Of a stretch of 25,656 nucleotides of DNA, positions 1 to 7,024 are shown piece by piece. The notes under the pieces are model-generated. The model was not told the DNA's origin, did not search any database, and saw only the letters and a list, made by a program, of their open reading frames with translations. The DNA comes from RGIG8748 sp045606045 (GTDB taxonomy: Bacteria; Bacillota; Clostridia; UMGS1810): positions 1 to 25,656 of the forward strand of contig JAZURE010000069.1 of assembly GCA_045606045.1 (NCBI GenBank), written 5' to 3'. Each line of letters opens with the position of its first letter. Within the stretch, counting starts at the first letter, position 1. The position numbers and the translations under genes are program-made.

Positions 1-343
1 CTGATTCGGCTTTCTTAAATATTTCGTTGATTAGCCGTAATGTAACACGATAGTATCTGGGAGCAAAGGGATTATCTTCTGCAAATCTTTTCCCGCAATG
101 CTTACACACATATCTTCTGTGATTATGAATGAGAGTAACATGTTTTCCAAAAGCAGAAATATCCTTGATTTGTCGTTTTCGGTAATCGTGAATATATGAT
201 GTTTCTTGTTTGCAACAGGGGCAAATATGAGGTTTAACAGGTAATTGTGTATATATCAGTGTATGTGATTCAAAATGTTCGATTTTAATAACAATTACAT
301 CTTGTAAATTTAATAAATCTTTAGTATAATGGCAAGAGAGCAT
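1..343 (-). CDS. ISL3-family transposase, N-terminal part (partial)
   Basis: This is the first 114 codons of a DDE transposase of the ISL3 family; the catalytic domain is beyond the window edge. I translated it from the minus strand starting at the ATG at 343-341. A GGAGG ribosome-binding site lies 7 bases upstream. The protein shows the family's zinc-ribbon head: Cys41-x2-Cys44 and Cys80-x2-Cys83, the second pair inside RRYVCKHCGKRF. After it comes a basic, aromatic stretch (FAPRYYRVTLRL, residues 93-104) typical of the link to the helix-turn-helix region. There is no frameshift or stop in the visible part. In this family the N-terminal part binds the terminal repeats of the element. A TATAAT box on the minus strand (381-386) could belong to its promoter, but I see no good -35. 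Confidence 0.85.
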   Translation of the reverse strand, partial: MLSCHYTKDLLNLQDVIVIKIEHFESHTLIYTQLPVKPHICPCCKQETSYIHDYRKRQIKDISAFGKHVTLIHNHRRYVCKHCGKRFAEDNPFAPRYYRVTLRLINEIFKKAES

Positions 344-438
344 ATTTCGTTCCTCCGTTCATGGTTTCTGCACAATTCCATTATAACGGATTTTGAACAA
401 ATATGCTCCCTTTTATATTACGTGTTTTAATTTTTCTG

Positions 439-478
439 AGCTCTATTTGTTGGACACCCCAACATTTATTATAGAGCC
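439..478. repeat. ISL3 terminal region with nested inverted repeat
   Basis: The outer arms are GCTCTAT (440-446) and ATAGAGC (471-477). The inner arms are GTTGG (449-453) and CCAAC (459-463) around ACACC. The outer right arm coincides with the presumed terminal GGCTCTAT of the insertion sequence. The structure is seen directly; its role as transposase binding site or as a transcript-blocking hairpin is inferred. Confidence 0.6.
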
Positions 479-505
479 GGAATTTTTTTGGCTATTTGTC
501 ATTTT

Positions 506-1294
506 TTATTGAGGATTTTGTTTTGGAGCATTATCATTTTTTATCTGTTTTCCGGTGTTGTCTATATAATAATCCTTTGTGTATATCATATCGGATATTT
601 TCTCAAATGAATAGCCATCGTTTTTTAACTTTTCCAGTATTTTTGGCAGTGCTTCGGGTGTATTCTTGGCTGCGTTATGAAATAGTATTATAGAGCCGTT
701 TTTCACATTTTGAGTAACTTTGTTGTATATATCATCTGCTGTATAATCCTTCCAGTCAAGGGAGTCTACATCCCATTGTATAGTGTAATACCCCATACTA
801 AGTAGTTTACTTACAACCTGACTGTTATAATCACCATATGGCGCACGGAAAAGGTGAGGGCGCTTTCCAAGTAACTTTTCGATTTTATCACTGCACTTTT
901 CTACTTCGTCCACCATGCCCGCATTGTCTAACTTGGTCATGTATTTATGTGTATTTGAATGATTCATTACATCATGACCTGCTTTGTAGAGCTTTTTAAC
1001 CTCATCGGGATACTTGTCTACCCAATCACCGACTACAAAAAATGTTGCTTTGGCGTTATAATCCTTTAGGATGTCAATGAGTGTGTCCGTATCCTCTGCA
1101 CCCCAGGCTGCATCGAAGCTAAGTGCACAGACCTTTTTGTCGGTATCAACGCAGTATATAGGAAGCTTCTTTACACTTTCGGTACGAAATACCGTCTGAG
1201 ATTGCGTACGGTTCATTGCTATAAGTGCAAATACTGCCGCAATTCCAAGGATATTTACAACAAGTTTTTTTAGTCTGAAAACATATAGTCTCAT
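506..1294 (-). CDS. Polysaccharide deacetylase, NodB-homology (CE4), PdaB-like
   Basis: Predicted membrane-anchored N-deacetylase of the carbohydrate esterase 4 family, acting on cell-wall or spore-cortex glycan. The 262-residue protein has one hydrophobic anchor (about residues 11-27) and then the NodB fold. Visible motifs: SFDAAWG (59-65) at motif 1, HSNTH (112-116) holding the metal-binding histidines, RAPYGDYN (150-157), DVDSLDW (175-181) and ILFHN (203-207). Motif 1 keeps the first Asp (catalytic base, D61) but has Ala where classical NodB enzymes have the second, metal-binding Asp. Sporulation-associated PdaB-type proteins also lack that Asp (FDISWG-like), so this fits that branch rather than decay. 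The start is backed by GGGAGGAAATT before ATG. The gene stands alone: the ftsH terminator lies upstream and the insertion sequence downstream. The exact substrate cannot be told. Confidence 0.87.
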   Translation of the reverse strand: MRLYVFRLKKLVVNILGIAAVFALIAMNRTQSQTVFRTESVKKLPIYCVDTDKKVCALSFDAAWGAEDTDTLIDILKDYNAKATFFVVGDWVDKYPDEVKKLYKAGHDVMNHSNTHKYMTKLDNAGMVDEVEKCSDKIEKLLGKRPHLFRAPYGDYNSQVVSKLLSMGYYTIQWDVDSLDWKDYTADDIYNKVTQNVKNGSIILFHNAAKNTPEALPKILEKLKNDGYSFEKISDMIYTKDYYIDNTGKQIKNDNAPKQNPQ

Positions 1295-1354
1295 AATTTC
1301 CTCCCAAAAACATTATATAAAATGTATATTTTCAAATGGGAGAAATATTACAAA

Positions 1355-1375
1355 AAAGCACCCTCTGGGTGCTTT
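1355..1375 (-). terminator. Intrinsic terminator after ftsH
   Basis: A perfect 9-bp stem, AAAGCACCC (1355-1363) and GGGTGCTTT (1367-1375), with a 3-base loop. On the minus strand it is followed by a run of T (1352-1357). It sits 8 bases past the ftsH stop and closes the yybS-to-ftsH operon. Confidence 0.9.
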
Positions 1376-1382
1376 AGTTTTG

Positions 1383-3245
1383 TTATTCGTTTTCTGGTGT
1401 AATCTCAAGTGGAGTTTCATCAGATGGAAGCTTACCGGTTTCAAAAACCTGTTCAAATTCTTCGCCTGTGATTACTTCTTTATCAAGAAGAACTTTTGCA
1501 ACATTTTCAAGCTTATCGATGTTATCTCTTATAAGAGAAAGACATTTATCATAGCAGTCGGTTATGATGTTTCTTACCTCATCATCAATTTCGGAAGCGA
1601 TTTTTTCGCTGAAGTTTTTGGAATGAGCAAAATCTCTGCCGATAAATATTTCATCCGAGTCACTTCCGTAGTTTATAGGACCTATGCTGTCGCTCATACC
1701 AAATTTGGTAACCATGTGTCTGGCTATTGAGGATGCGCGTTCAATATCATTGGAAGCGCCTGTGCTTATATCATTAAGCACAATTTTTTCTGCTGCTCTT
1801 CCTCCGAGAAGTTCTACGATTTCAGCAAACATTTCATTCTTGGTAGAGTAGAACTTATCTTCTGTGGGACGGTACATGGTGTAGCCGCCTGCTAATCCTC
1901 TTGGAATTATGGACACCTGATGAACAGGATGTCTGTCAGGCAAAAGCTTTGATACTACAGCATGACCTGCTTCATGATATGCAGTAAGGCGTTTTTCCTT
2001 TTCGGTGTACTGTCTTCCTTTTTTCTCAGTACCAACCTCTACCTTTATCATAGCATCATCTATATCTTCCATAGTTATTTCAGTTCTGTTGCGTCTTGCA
2101 GCAAGTATTGCAGCTTCGTTCAAAAGATTTGCAAGGTCAGCTCCTGTAAATCCTACAGTCACCTTTGCTACGATTTTAAGGTCAACCTCGTGAGAAATAG
2201 GCTTGTTTTTGGCGTGTACTTTGAGGATGTCCTCTCTACCTTGCATACCGGGTGTAGAAACAACAACCTGTCTGTCAAATCTACCAGGTCTTAAAAGAGC
2301 TTTATCGAGTATGTCGGGTCTGTTAGTGGCAGCAATTATAATTACACCTTGATTTACTGAGAAGCCATCCATCTCTACAAGAAGCTGGTTTAATGTTTGT
2401 TCTCTTTCATCATGGCCTCCTCCGAGACCTGCACCTCTCTGACGGCCTACGGCATCGATTTCATCTATAAATACGATACTCGGACTGTTTTTCTTGGCCT
2501 GTTCAAAAAGGTCACGAACACGGGAAGCGCCTACACCTACAAACATTTCCACAAAATCCGAGCCGCTTATGCTAAAGAAGGGGACACCGGCTTCACCTGC
2601 AACGGCTTTTGCAAGAAGTGTTTTACCTGTTCCCGGAGGTCCTACAAGCAGAACACCTCTCGGAATCTTGGCACCAAGACTTGTAAATTTTTGAGGTGAT
2701 TTTAAAAATTCTACTATTTCCTCAAGCTCTGCTTTTTCTACATCAGCACCCGCAACATCTTCAAATGTAACGCGGTCCTTATCGGGTATGTGCATGCGTG
2801 CACGGCTCTTGCCGAAATTCATGCCGCCTGCACCGCCGCCCTTGGATTGCTTTATAAAGAAAATCCAAAAGCCTATGAACAAAACAAAAATTATAACAGA
2901 GGGAAGCATGGTAACCCACCAAGGTGGCTCGGCAGGTTTTTGAATCTCAAGTTTTAATGTACCTTTTTTTACCTGGTTGGAAAGTGTTTCGCCAGAAACG
3001 GCATTAAGAAGACCACTTGACTGAATTTCGCACACTACATTGGTTATATCGCCTTTAATGAGCTTAACCTCTGCTTCGTCTTGTATGATTTTAATCTCCG
3101 AAACATTCCCATCCTCGATGTGTTGTACCAATTCTGAAAAAGTGATTTTTGCAGGACTTGCATCGTAATTCATAAAAGAATATATACCAAAAATTATTAG
3201 AAACAAAATAATATATACTGCAATGCCTTTGAAATTTTTTTTCAA
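1383..3245 (-). CDS. ftsH: ATP-dependent zinc metalloprotease FtsH
   Basis: Membrane-bound AAA+ protease that degrades damaged membrane proteins and short-lived regulators; it works as a hexamer facing the cytosol. I start it at the TTG at 3245 (620 residues). The upstream in-frame GTG at 3254 overlaps the ribosome-binding site AAGGAGG itself, while the TTG lies 8 bases after it and gives the usual short N-terminus MKKNFKG. In this numbering there are two membrane helices (about 8-24 and 114-131) flanking an extracytoplasmic domain. Then come Walker A GPPGTGKT (202-209), Walker B FIDEID (259-264), the second region of homology around NRPDILDKALLRPGRFDR, and the zinc site HEAGH (424-428) with a third ligand Asp near 500 in SNDIERA. 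Length and order match the family. It is the last gene of the operon, 33 bases after hpt. Confidence 0.97.
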   Translation of the reverse strand: MKKNFKGIAVYIILFLIIFGIYSFMNYDASPAKITFSELVQHIEDGNVSEIKIIQDEAEVKLIKGDITNVVCEIQSSGLLNAVSGETLSNQVKKGTLKLEIQKPAEPPWWVTMLPSVIIFVLFIGFWIFFIKQSKGGGAGGMNFGKSRARMHIPDKDRVTFEDVAGADVEKAELEEIVEFLKSPQKFTSLGAKIPRGVLLVGPPGTGKTLLAKAVAGEAGVPFFSISGSDFVEMFVGVGASRVRDLFEQAKKNSPSIVFIDEIDAVGRQRGAGLGGGHDEREQTLNQLLVEMDGFSVNQGVIIIAATNRPDILDKALLRPGRFDRQVVVSTPGMQGREDILKVHAKNKPISHEVDLKIVAKVTVGFTGADLANLLNEAAILAARRNRTEITMEDIDDAMIKVEVGTEKKGRQYTEKEKRLTAYHEAGHAVVSKLLPDRHPVHQVSIIPRGLAGGYTMYRPTEDKFYSTKNEMFAEIVELLGGRAAEKIVLNDISTGASNDIERASSIARHMVTKFGMSDSIGPINYGSDSDEIFIGRDFAHSKNFSEKIASEIDDEVRNIITDCYDKCLSLIRDNIDKLENVAKVLLDKEVITGEEFEQVFETGKLPSDETPLEITPENE

Positions 3246-3251
3246 AATAAG

Positions 3252-3260
3252 CACCTCCTT
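3252..3260 (-). promoter_or_regulatory. Ribosome-binding site that fixes the ftsH start
   Basis: AAGGAGGTG on the minus strand. The last three bases are an in-frame GTG, so a start there would lie inside the Shine-Dalgarno sequence. The TTG at 3245 has 8-base spacing and is the better start. Confidence 0.75.
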
Positions 3261-3278
3261 ATTAAAGTTGATATTTTA

Positions 3279-3827
3279 CTATTTATAAATTTCTTCTTTA
3301 AGAACGCCCACAAAGGGGAGATTTCTGTATTTTTGGGCATAATCCAAACCATATCCGATTATGAATTCATCATCCTCCAGGGTTACTGCTACATAATCTG
3401 CATTTATTTCTACTTCTCTGCGGGCAGTTTTGTCCATAAACACAGCAGTCTTTATGCATTTTGGATTTTTGGATTTAAGATATTCTATAAGATTTTTAAG
3501 GGTATGACCACTATCCAAAATATCCTCTATGATTATTACATTTTTATCTGTTATATCAAGGCTGACATCTTTCTTCATATTAAATTTCTTGTTTGAAACA
3601 GTAGTATTCCCATAAGATGAACATTGTATAAAATCAATATAGCAATTAAGTTCGACCTTTTTAATAAGGTCTGTAGCAAACATAAATGCACCGTTTAAGA
3701 CCGTAAGGAAAACAACCTCCTGACCCGAAAAATCATTGTTGATTCTTTCGGCAACCTCGGAAACCTTCTTTTCTATAGTTTCCTCGGAAATAAGGATTTT
3801 CTTACAAAATGAATCATGTTTTATCAT
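3279..3827 (-). CDS. hpt: Hypoxanthine phosphoribosyltransferase
   Basis: Purine-salvage enzyme that joins hypoxanthine (often also guanine) to PRPP to make IMP or GMP in the cytosol. The 182-residue length is normal. The PRPP-binding signature IIEDILDSGHTL is seen at residues 99-110, with the acidic pair and SGHT expected for PRTases. LTVLNGAFMF (41-50) and the SSYGNTT flexible loop (70-76) are also characteristic. The ATG at 3827 has GGAGG six bases upstream and overlaps the tilS end by 14 bases, so translation is probably coupled. The order tilS-hpt-ftsH is the classical Firmicutes arrangement. Confidence 0.96.
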   Translation of the reverse strand: MIKHDSFCKKILISEETIEKKVSEVAERINNDFSGQEVVFLTVLNGAFMFATDLIKKVELNCYIDFIQCSSYGNTTVSNKKFNMKKDVSLDITDKNVIIIEDILDSGHTLKNLIEYLKSKNPKCIKTAVFMDKTARREVEINADYVAVTLEDDEFIIGYGLDYAQKYRNLPFVGVLKEEIYK

Positions 3828-5178
3828 ATGTACCTCCGAATGAACTTATCCTTAGTATTTTTTTTGTGTTTTTTGTTATTTTAAATTCATCGTTAATTCT
3901 TAAAGGCAGAACAGCAAGAATCTTGTTGTTTGCTGTAACTACGGGGTAGCAGTTTCTCTTAATGGATGGAATTTTATTATCAATATAAAATGATTTAACC
4001 TTTTTTGTTCCTTTCATACCATATGGTATGAAAGCATCACCGTCTTTTCTGGTTCGGACCGTTATCTTGTCAAGATTGTCTGCACAGATGAAGAGGGTAT
4101 TTGGTTTGGGCTTGTATACATCTGCAAATTCAAAAGAGTATGATATACCACTTTCTTTTACATATAAATCACACGGCAGAGTAATCTCATACTCATATTC
4201 GGGTATTGAATCAAGGTATTTATAAAGGATGATTTCATCTGCAGTTACACAGGCTTTCGTACCGTTTCCAAAAGAAAATATATTTCCTGTTTTAAGGTTG
4301 TATATAACAGAATCAATCTGAGCGTTTGATATGTTAAGTGTATTACCGCATAGAGTGTTTATTGCCTGCATAAGTATTCTTCTTGCAAGTGCTGTATTAA
4401 GCACGGAGAACTCATGTCGTTTTATTGAAACAATGTCTGAATCAGCGGAAATTATACCGAGCTTTTCAACTTCGCTTTCTAAATATTCGCTCTCAGCACG
4501 GATTATGGAAGAAGTACGCAAAATATTATTTACGGCATTTTCATTTATCATTCGCATTTTAGGGATGATATGATTTCGGACAATATTTCTGGCGTAACTG
4601 TCCTCAAGATTTGTTGAATCAGTAACATAATCTATGTTGTTCTCACCAAGAAAATTTTCGATTTCCTCACGGCTCGTTTCGATAAGAGGACGAATTACAT
4701 TGCCATTTACAGGCTTAATACCGTCCATGGCTTTTGAGCCGCTTCCGCGTATGATATTGAGCAGTATTGTTTCTATGCTGTCATTTTTGTTATGCGCTAC
4801 TGCTATTTTGTTGCAATTATATTCATCACAAACTTCTTTGAAAAAATCGTATCGCAAAACGCGGGCAGCCATTTCCTCCGAAAGCTTATGTGATTTGGCA
4901 TATTCGGGCACGGAAACATCCTTACTTGCAAAGGGAACACCTAATTTACCTGCAAATTTCTCTGAGTGATTTTTATCCCGAAGGGCTTCCAATCCTCTAA
5001 TGCCATGGTTAAGATGTGCTGCTACAACAGTAATTTTTAAACTATCAGCAAGTACACTTAAAGCATACAGCAGAGCAGTAGAATCTGCACCGCCCGATAA
5101 GCCTACAAGGATACGGTCGCCATTTTGTATCATATTGAATTTTTTGATGACAGATATGATTTTATCATTAAAACTCAA
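3814..5178 (-). CDS. tilS: tRNA(Ile)-lysidine synthase
   Basis: Attaches lysine to C34 of the CAU-anticodon tRNA-Ile using ATP, so that it reads AUA as isoleucine; normally essential. The protein has 454 residues. The N-terminal PP-loop ATPase motif is SGGADST (28-34) and is followed by AAHLNHGIRG (54-63). The motifs AVAHNKNDSIETILLNIIRGSG and VIRPLI belong to the catalytic domain. The C-terminal part, with RTRKDGDAFIPYGMKGTKKVKSFYIDNKIP in pieces, matches the TilS C-terminal substrate-binding domain. The only sensible start is TTG at 5178, 11 bases after AAGGAG. It lies 20 bases after dnaB and overlaps hpt. Confidence 0.96.
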   Translation of the reverse strand: MSFNDKIISVIKKFNMIQNGDRILVGLSGGADSTALLYALSVLADSLKITVVAAHLNHGIRGLEALRDKNHSEKFAGKLGVPFASKDVSVPEYAKSHKLSEEMAARVLRYDFFKEVCDEYNCNKIAVAHNKNDSIETILLNIIRGSGSKAMDGIKPVNGNVIRPLIETSREEIENFLGENNIDYVTDSTNLEDSYARNIVRNHIIPKMRMINENAVNNILRTSSIIRAESEYLESEVEKLGIISADSDIVSIKRHEFSVLNTALARRILMQAINTLCGNTLNISNAQIDSVIYNLKTGNIFSFGNGTKACVTADEIILYKYLDSIPEYEYEITLPCDLYVKESGISYSFEFADVYKPKPNTLFICADNLDKITVRTRKDGDAFIPYGMKGTKKVKSFYIDNKIPSIKRNCYPVVTANNKILAVLPLRINDEFKITKNTKKILRISSFGGTYDKT

Positions 5179-5198
5179 TAAAAATTCAACTCCTTAAG

Positions 5199-6536
5199 CT
5201 AAAAAGCAGGTTCCTGATGCGAGGTGTCCAAATCCATGAATTTAGTAAACTCACCGCGCCAACCCAAATCCAAACTGCCTGTGCTTCCGTTTCGAAACTT
5301 AGCTATCATACATTCCACAATATTCTTTCTGTCGGTTTCCTTTTCGTAATAGTCCTCACGATACAGGAACATTACCATATCCGCATCCTGTTCAATAGAG
5401 CCGGATTCTCTTAAGTCACTTAGCATGGGATGATGGTCGGAACGCTGGTCAGGTGCACGGCTGAGCTGCGAAAGGGTAATAACAGGAACGGAAAGCTCCT
5501 TTGCCATTATCTTTAAGAAACGGCTGTTTTCGGATACTTCCTGTTGCCTGCCTTCGCGGCTGTTACCTTGTATAAGCTGGAGATAATCTATTACTACAAG
5601 TCCGAGCTGGTTTTTCATTTTAAGACGACGGCATTTGGCTTTTATTTCGGAAACAGTGATGCCTGCAGTATCGTCTATATATATAGGTGCTTTGGAAAGG
5701 GTATTTATCGCACCTGCAAGCTTTGCCATATCGTTATTATCTATTTCCGCCGTTTTTAGTTTTTCGCTGGATATAAGAGCTTCGGAGCTTAATATTCTGT
5801 TTGCAAGCTGCTCCTTGCTCATCTCAAGACTGAATATTGCTACGGGTACATTATAACGAACTGCAGCATTGGTAGCAATGTTTAATGCAAAGCTTGTCTT
5901 ACCCATTGCAGGTCTTGCTGCTATAAGCACCAAATCGGACGGTTGAAGACCTGTAGTGCGAATATCAAGCTCTTTAAATCCGGTGGGAACACCTGTAACC
6001 TTTGAGTTTTGCTTCATGAGCTCTTCAAGCCTTGAAAGATTTTCCGCAAGTACATCTTTTATGGGAAATAAATCCGTAATCTTTTTGCTCTGAAGAACAT
6101 CATAGAGTTTGTTTTCGGCAGTATTTAGTACCAAAGAAACTTCCTTTTCGGTATCAAAGCACAAATCCGTAATTTCCGACGAAGAGCGTATTAATCTTCT
6201 GAGTATGGCTTTTTCCTCTATGATTTTTATGTGGTATTTGAGGTTGGAGGTTGTGTTTACCATAAGACAAATCTGTGTTATGTAATCAACACCGCCTATG
6301 CTGTCAAATATGTTCTCAAGCTCACTTTTTAATGTAACCAAATCAATAGGGATTGCCTTATTTGATATGTTTATCATTGCTTCAAATATTCGTTTATGCT
6401 GTTCAAGGTAGAAATCGTCTGGTTTAAGTACTGAGACAACATCTCCTATACACTCATTATCAAATATTATAGCACCGAGAACATACTGTTCTGCTTCTAA
6501 ATTACATGGCATACTGCGAGTTATTTCGTTTGCCAT
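5199..6536 (-). CDS. dnaB: Replicative DNA helicase DnaB
   Basis: Hexameric 5'-3' helicase that unwinds the replication fork (called DnaC in Bacillus). I take the ATG at 6536 (445 residues). The frame can be extended 12 codons to a TTG that overlaps the rplI stop. However, the GGGGTGAT just before this ATG is a good Shine-Dalgarno match, and MANEITRSMPCNLEAEQYVL looks like a normal DnaB N-terminus. The N-terminal primase-interaction domain covers about 8-110. The RecA-like C-terminal domain has Walker A ARPAMGKT (207-214), Walker B VVIDYLQL (314-321) and SQLSR (356-360). It is the partner of the DnaD- and DnaI-like loader genes at 20424-22420 in this window. Confidence 0.96.
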   Translation of the reverse strand: MANEITRSMPCNLEAEQYVLGAIIFDNECIGDVVSVLKPDDFYLEQHKRIFEAMINISNKAIPIDLVTLKSELENIFDSIGGVDYITQICLMVNTTSNLKYHIKIIEEKAILRRLIRSSSEITDLCFDTEKEVSLVLNTAENKLYDVLQSKKITDLFPIKDVLAENLSRLEELMKQNSKVTGVPTGFKELDIRTTGLQPSDLVLIAARPAMGKTSFALNIATNAAVRYNVPVAIFSLEMSKEQLANRILSSEALISSEKLKTAEIDNNDMAKLAGAINTLSKAPIYIDDTAGITVSEIKAKCRRLKMKNQLGLVVIDYLQLIQGNSREGRQQEVSENSRFLKIMAKELSVPVITLSQLSRAPDQRSDHHPMLSDLRESGSIEQDADMVMFLYREDYYEKETDRKNIVECMIAKFRNGSTGSLDLGWRGEFTKFMDLDTSHQEPAF

Positions 6537-6540
6537 TACA

Positions 6541-6548
6541 ATCACCCC
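6541..6548 (-). promoter_or_regulatory. Ribosome-binding site for dnaB
   Basis: GGGGTGAT on the minus strand, four bases before the ATG at 6536. GGTGAT matches the 3' part of the anti-Shine-Dalgarno region. It favours this ATG over the upstream TTG at 6572. Confidence 0.6.
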
Positions 6549-6558
6549 GATAATTCGA

Positions 6559-7005
6559 TCAGATTTTTTCAACGCATACCTTTATCTTTCCTGTTACGGA
6601 AGGATAGAGCTTTACATCGATATTAAATGTGCCTATTTCCTTAATGCCGTCGGGAAGAACAATTTTCTTTTTGTCTACGGTAAGGGAATGATTTTTGGAA
6701 AGGCTGTCGGCAATGTCTTTTGAGGTTACAGAACCAAAAATCTTGCCGTTATCTCCGGCTTTTGCCTTAATGGATACGGTAATATTTTCGAGTTTTTCTT
6801 TAAGCATCTGGGCACTTTCAAGCTCTTGCTGCTTTTTGAATGTTTCTGAATCTTGTTTGCCTTTAAGCTTATTTAAGTTCGCGGCATTGGCCTCAACTGC
6901 ATAACCCTTTGGAATGAGAAAATTAACGGCATATCCGTCGCTTATGTTCTTTTTGTCTCCTGCCTTGCCCTGACCTTTTAAATCCTTTATAAATATAACT
7001 TCCAT
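6559..7005 (-). CDS. rplI: 50S ribosomal protein L9
   Basis: Large-subunit protein that binds 23S rRNA at the base of the L1 stalk. It has 148 residues, the normal size. The N-terminal domain MEVIFIKDLKGQGKAGDKKN and the following YAVNFLIPKGYAVEA are the L9 signature. A long helix (about 45-75) links it to the C-terminal domain, which ends in IDVKLYPSVTGKIKVCVEKI. A GGAG ribosome-binding site precedes the ATG. It lies 19 bases after gdpP and 22 bases before dnaB, the usual Firmicutes order gdpP-rplI-dnaB. Confidence 0.97.
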   Translation of the reverse strand: MEVIFIKDLKGQGKAGDKKNISDGYAVNFLIPKGYAVEANAANLNKLKGKQDSETFKKQQELESAQMLKEKLENITVSIKAKAGDNGKIFGSVTSKDIADSLSKNHSLTVDKKKIVLPDGIKEIGTFNIDVKLYPSVTGKIKVCVEKI

Positions 7006-7024
7006 TTCTATTCTCCTTTATAAA

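Larger units (their letters stand above)
1..478 (-). mobile_element. ISL3-family insertion sequence, one end (cut by window edge)
   Basis: The stretch carries the 5' part of an ISL3-type transposase gene reading out of the window, and ends at about position 478. Read on the minus strand from that point the element begins GGCTCTATAATAAATGTTGG, which I recognise as a typical ISL3-family end. Just inside the end is a nested inverted repeat: GCTCTAT (440-446) with ATAGAGC (471-477), and GTTGG (449-453) with CCAAC (459-463). The other end lies outside the window, so neither the target duplication nor whether the copy is intact can be judged. The insertion sits only 27 bases beyond the stop codon of the deacetylase gene. 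Confidence 0.8.

Noticed and set aside
1295..1345. Sporulation-type (SigF/SigG) promoter before the deacetylase gene
   Set aside because: A CATTTTA box resembles the -10, but no fitting -35 lies at the right distance.
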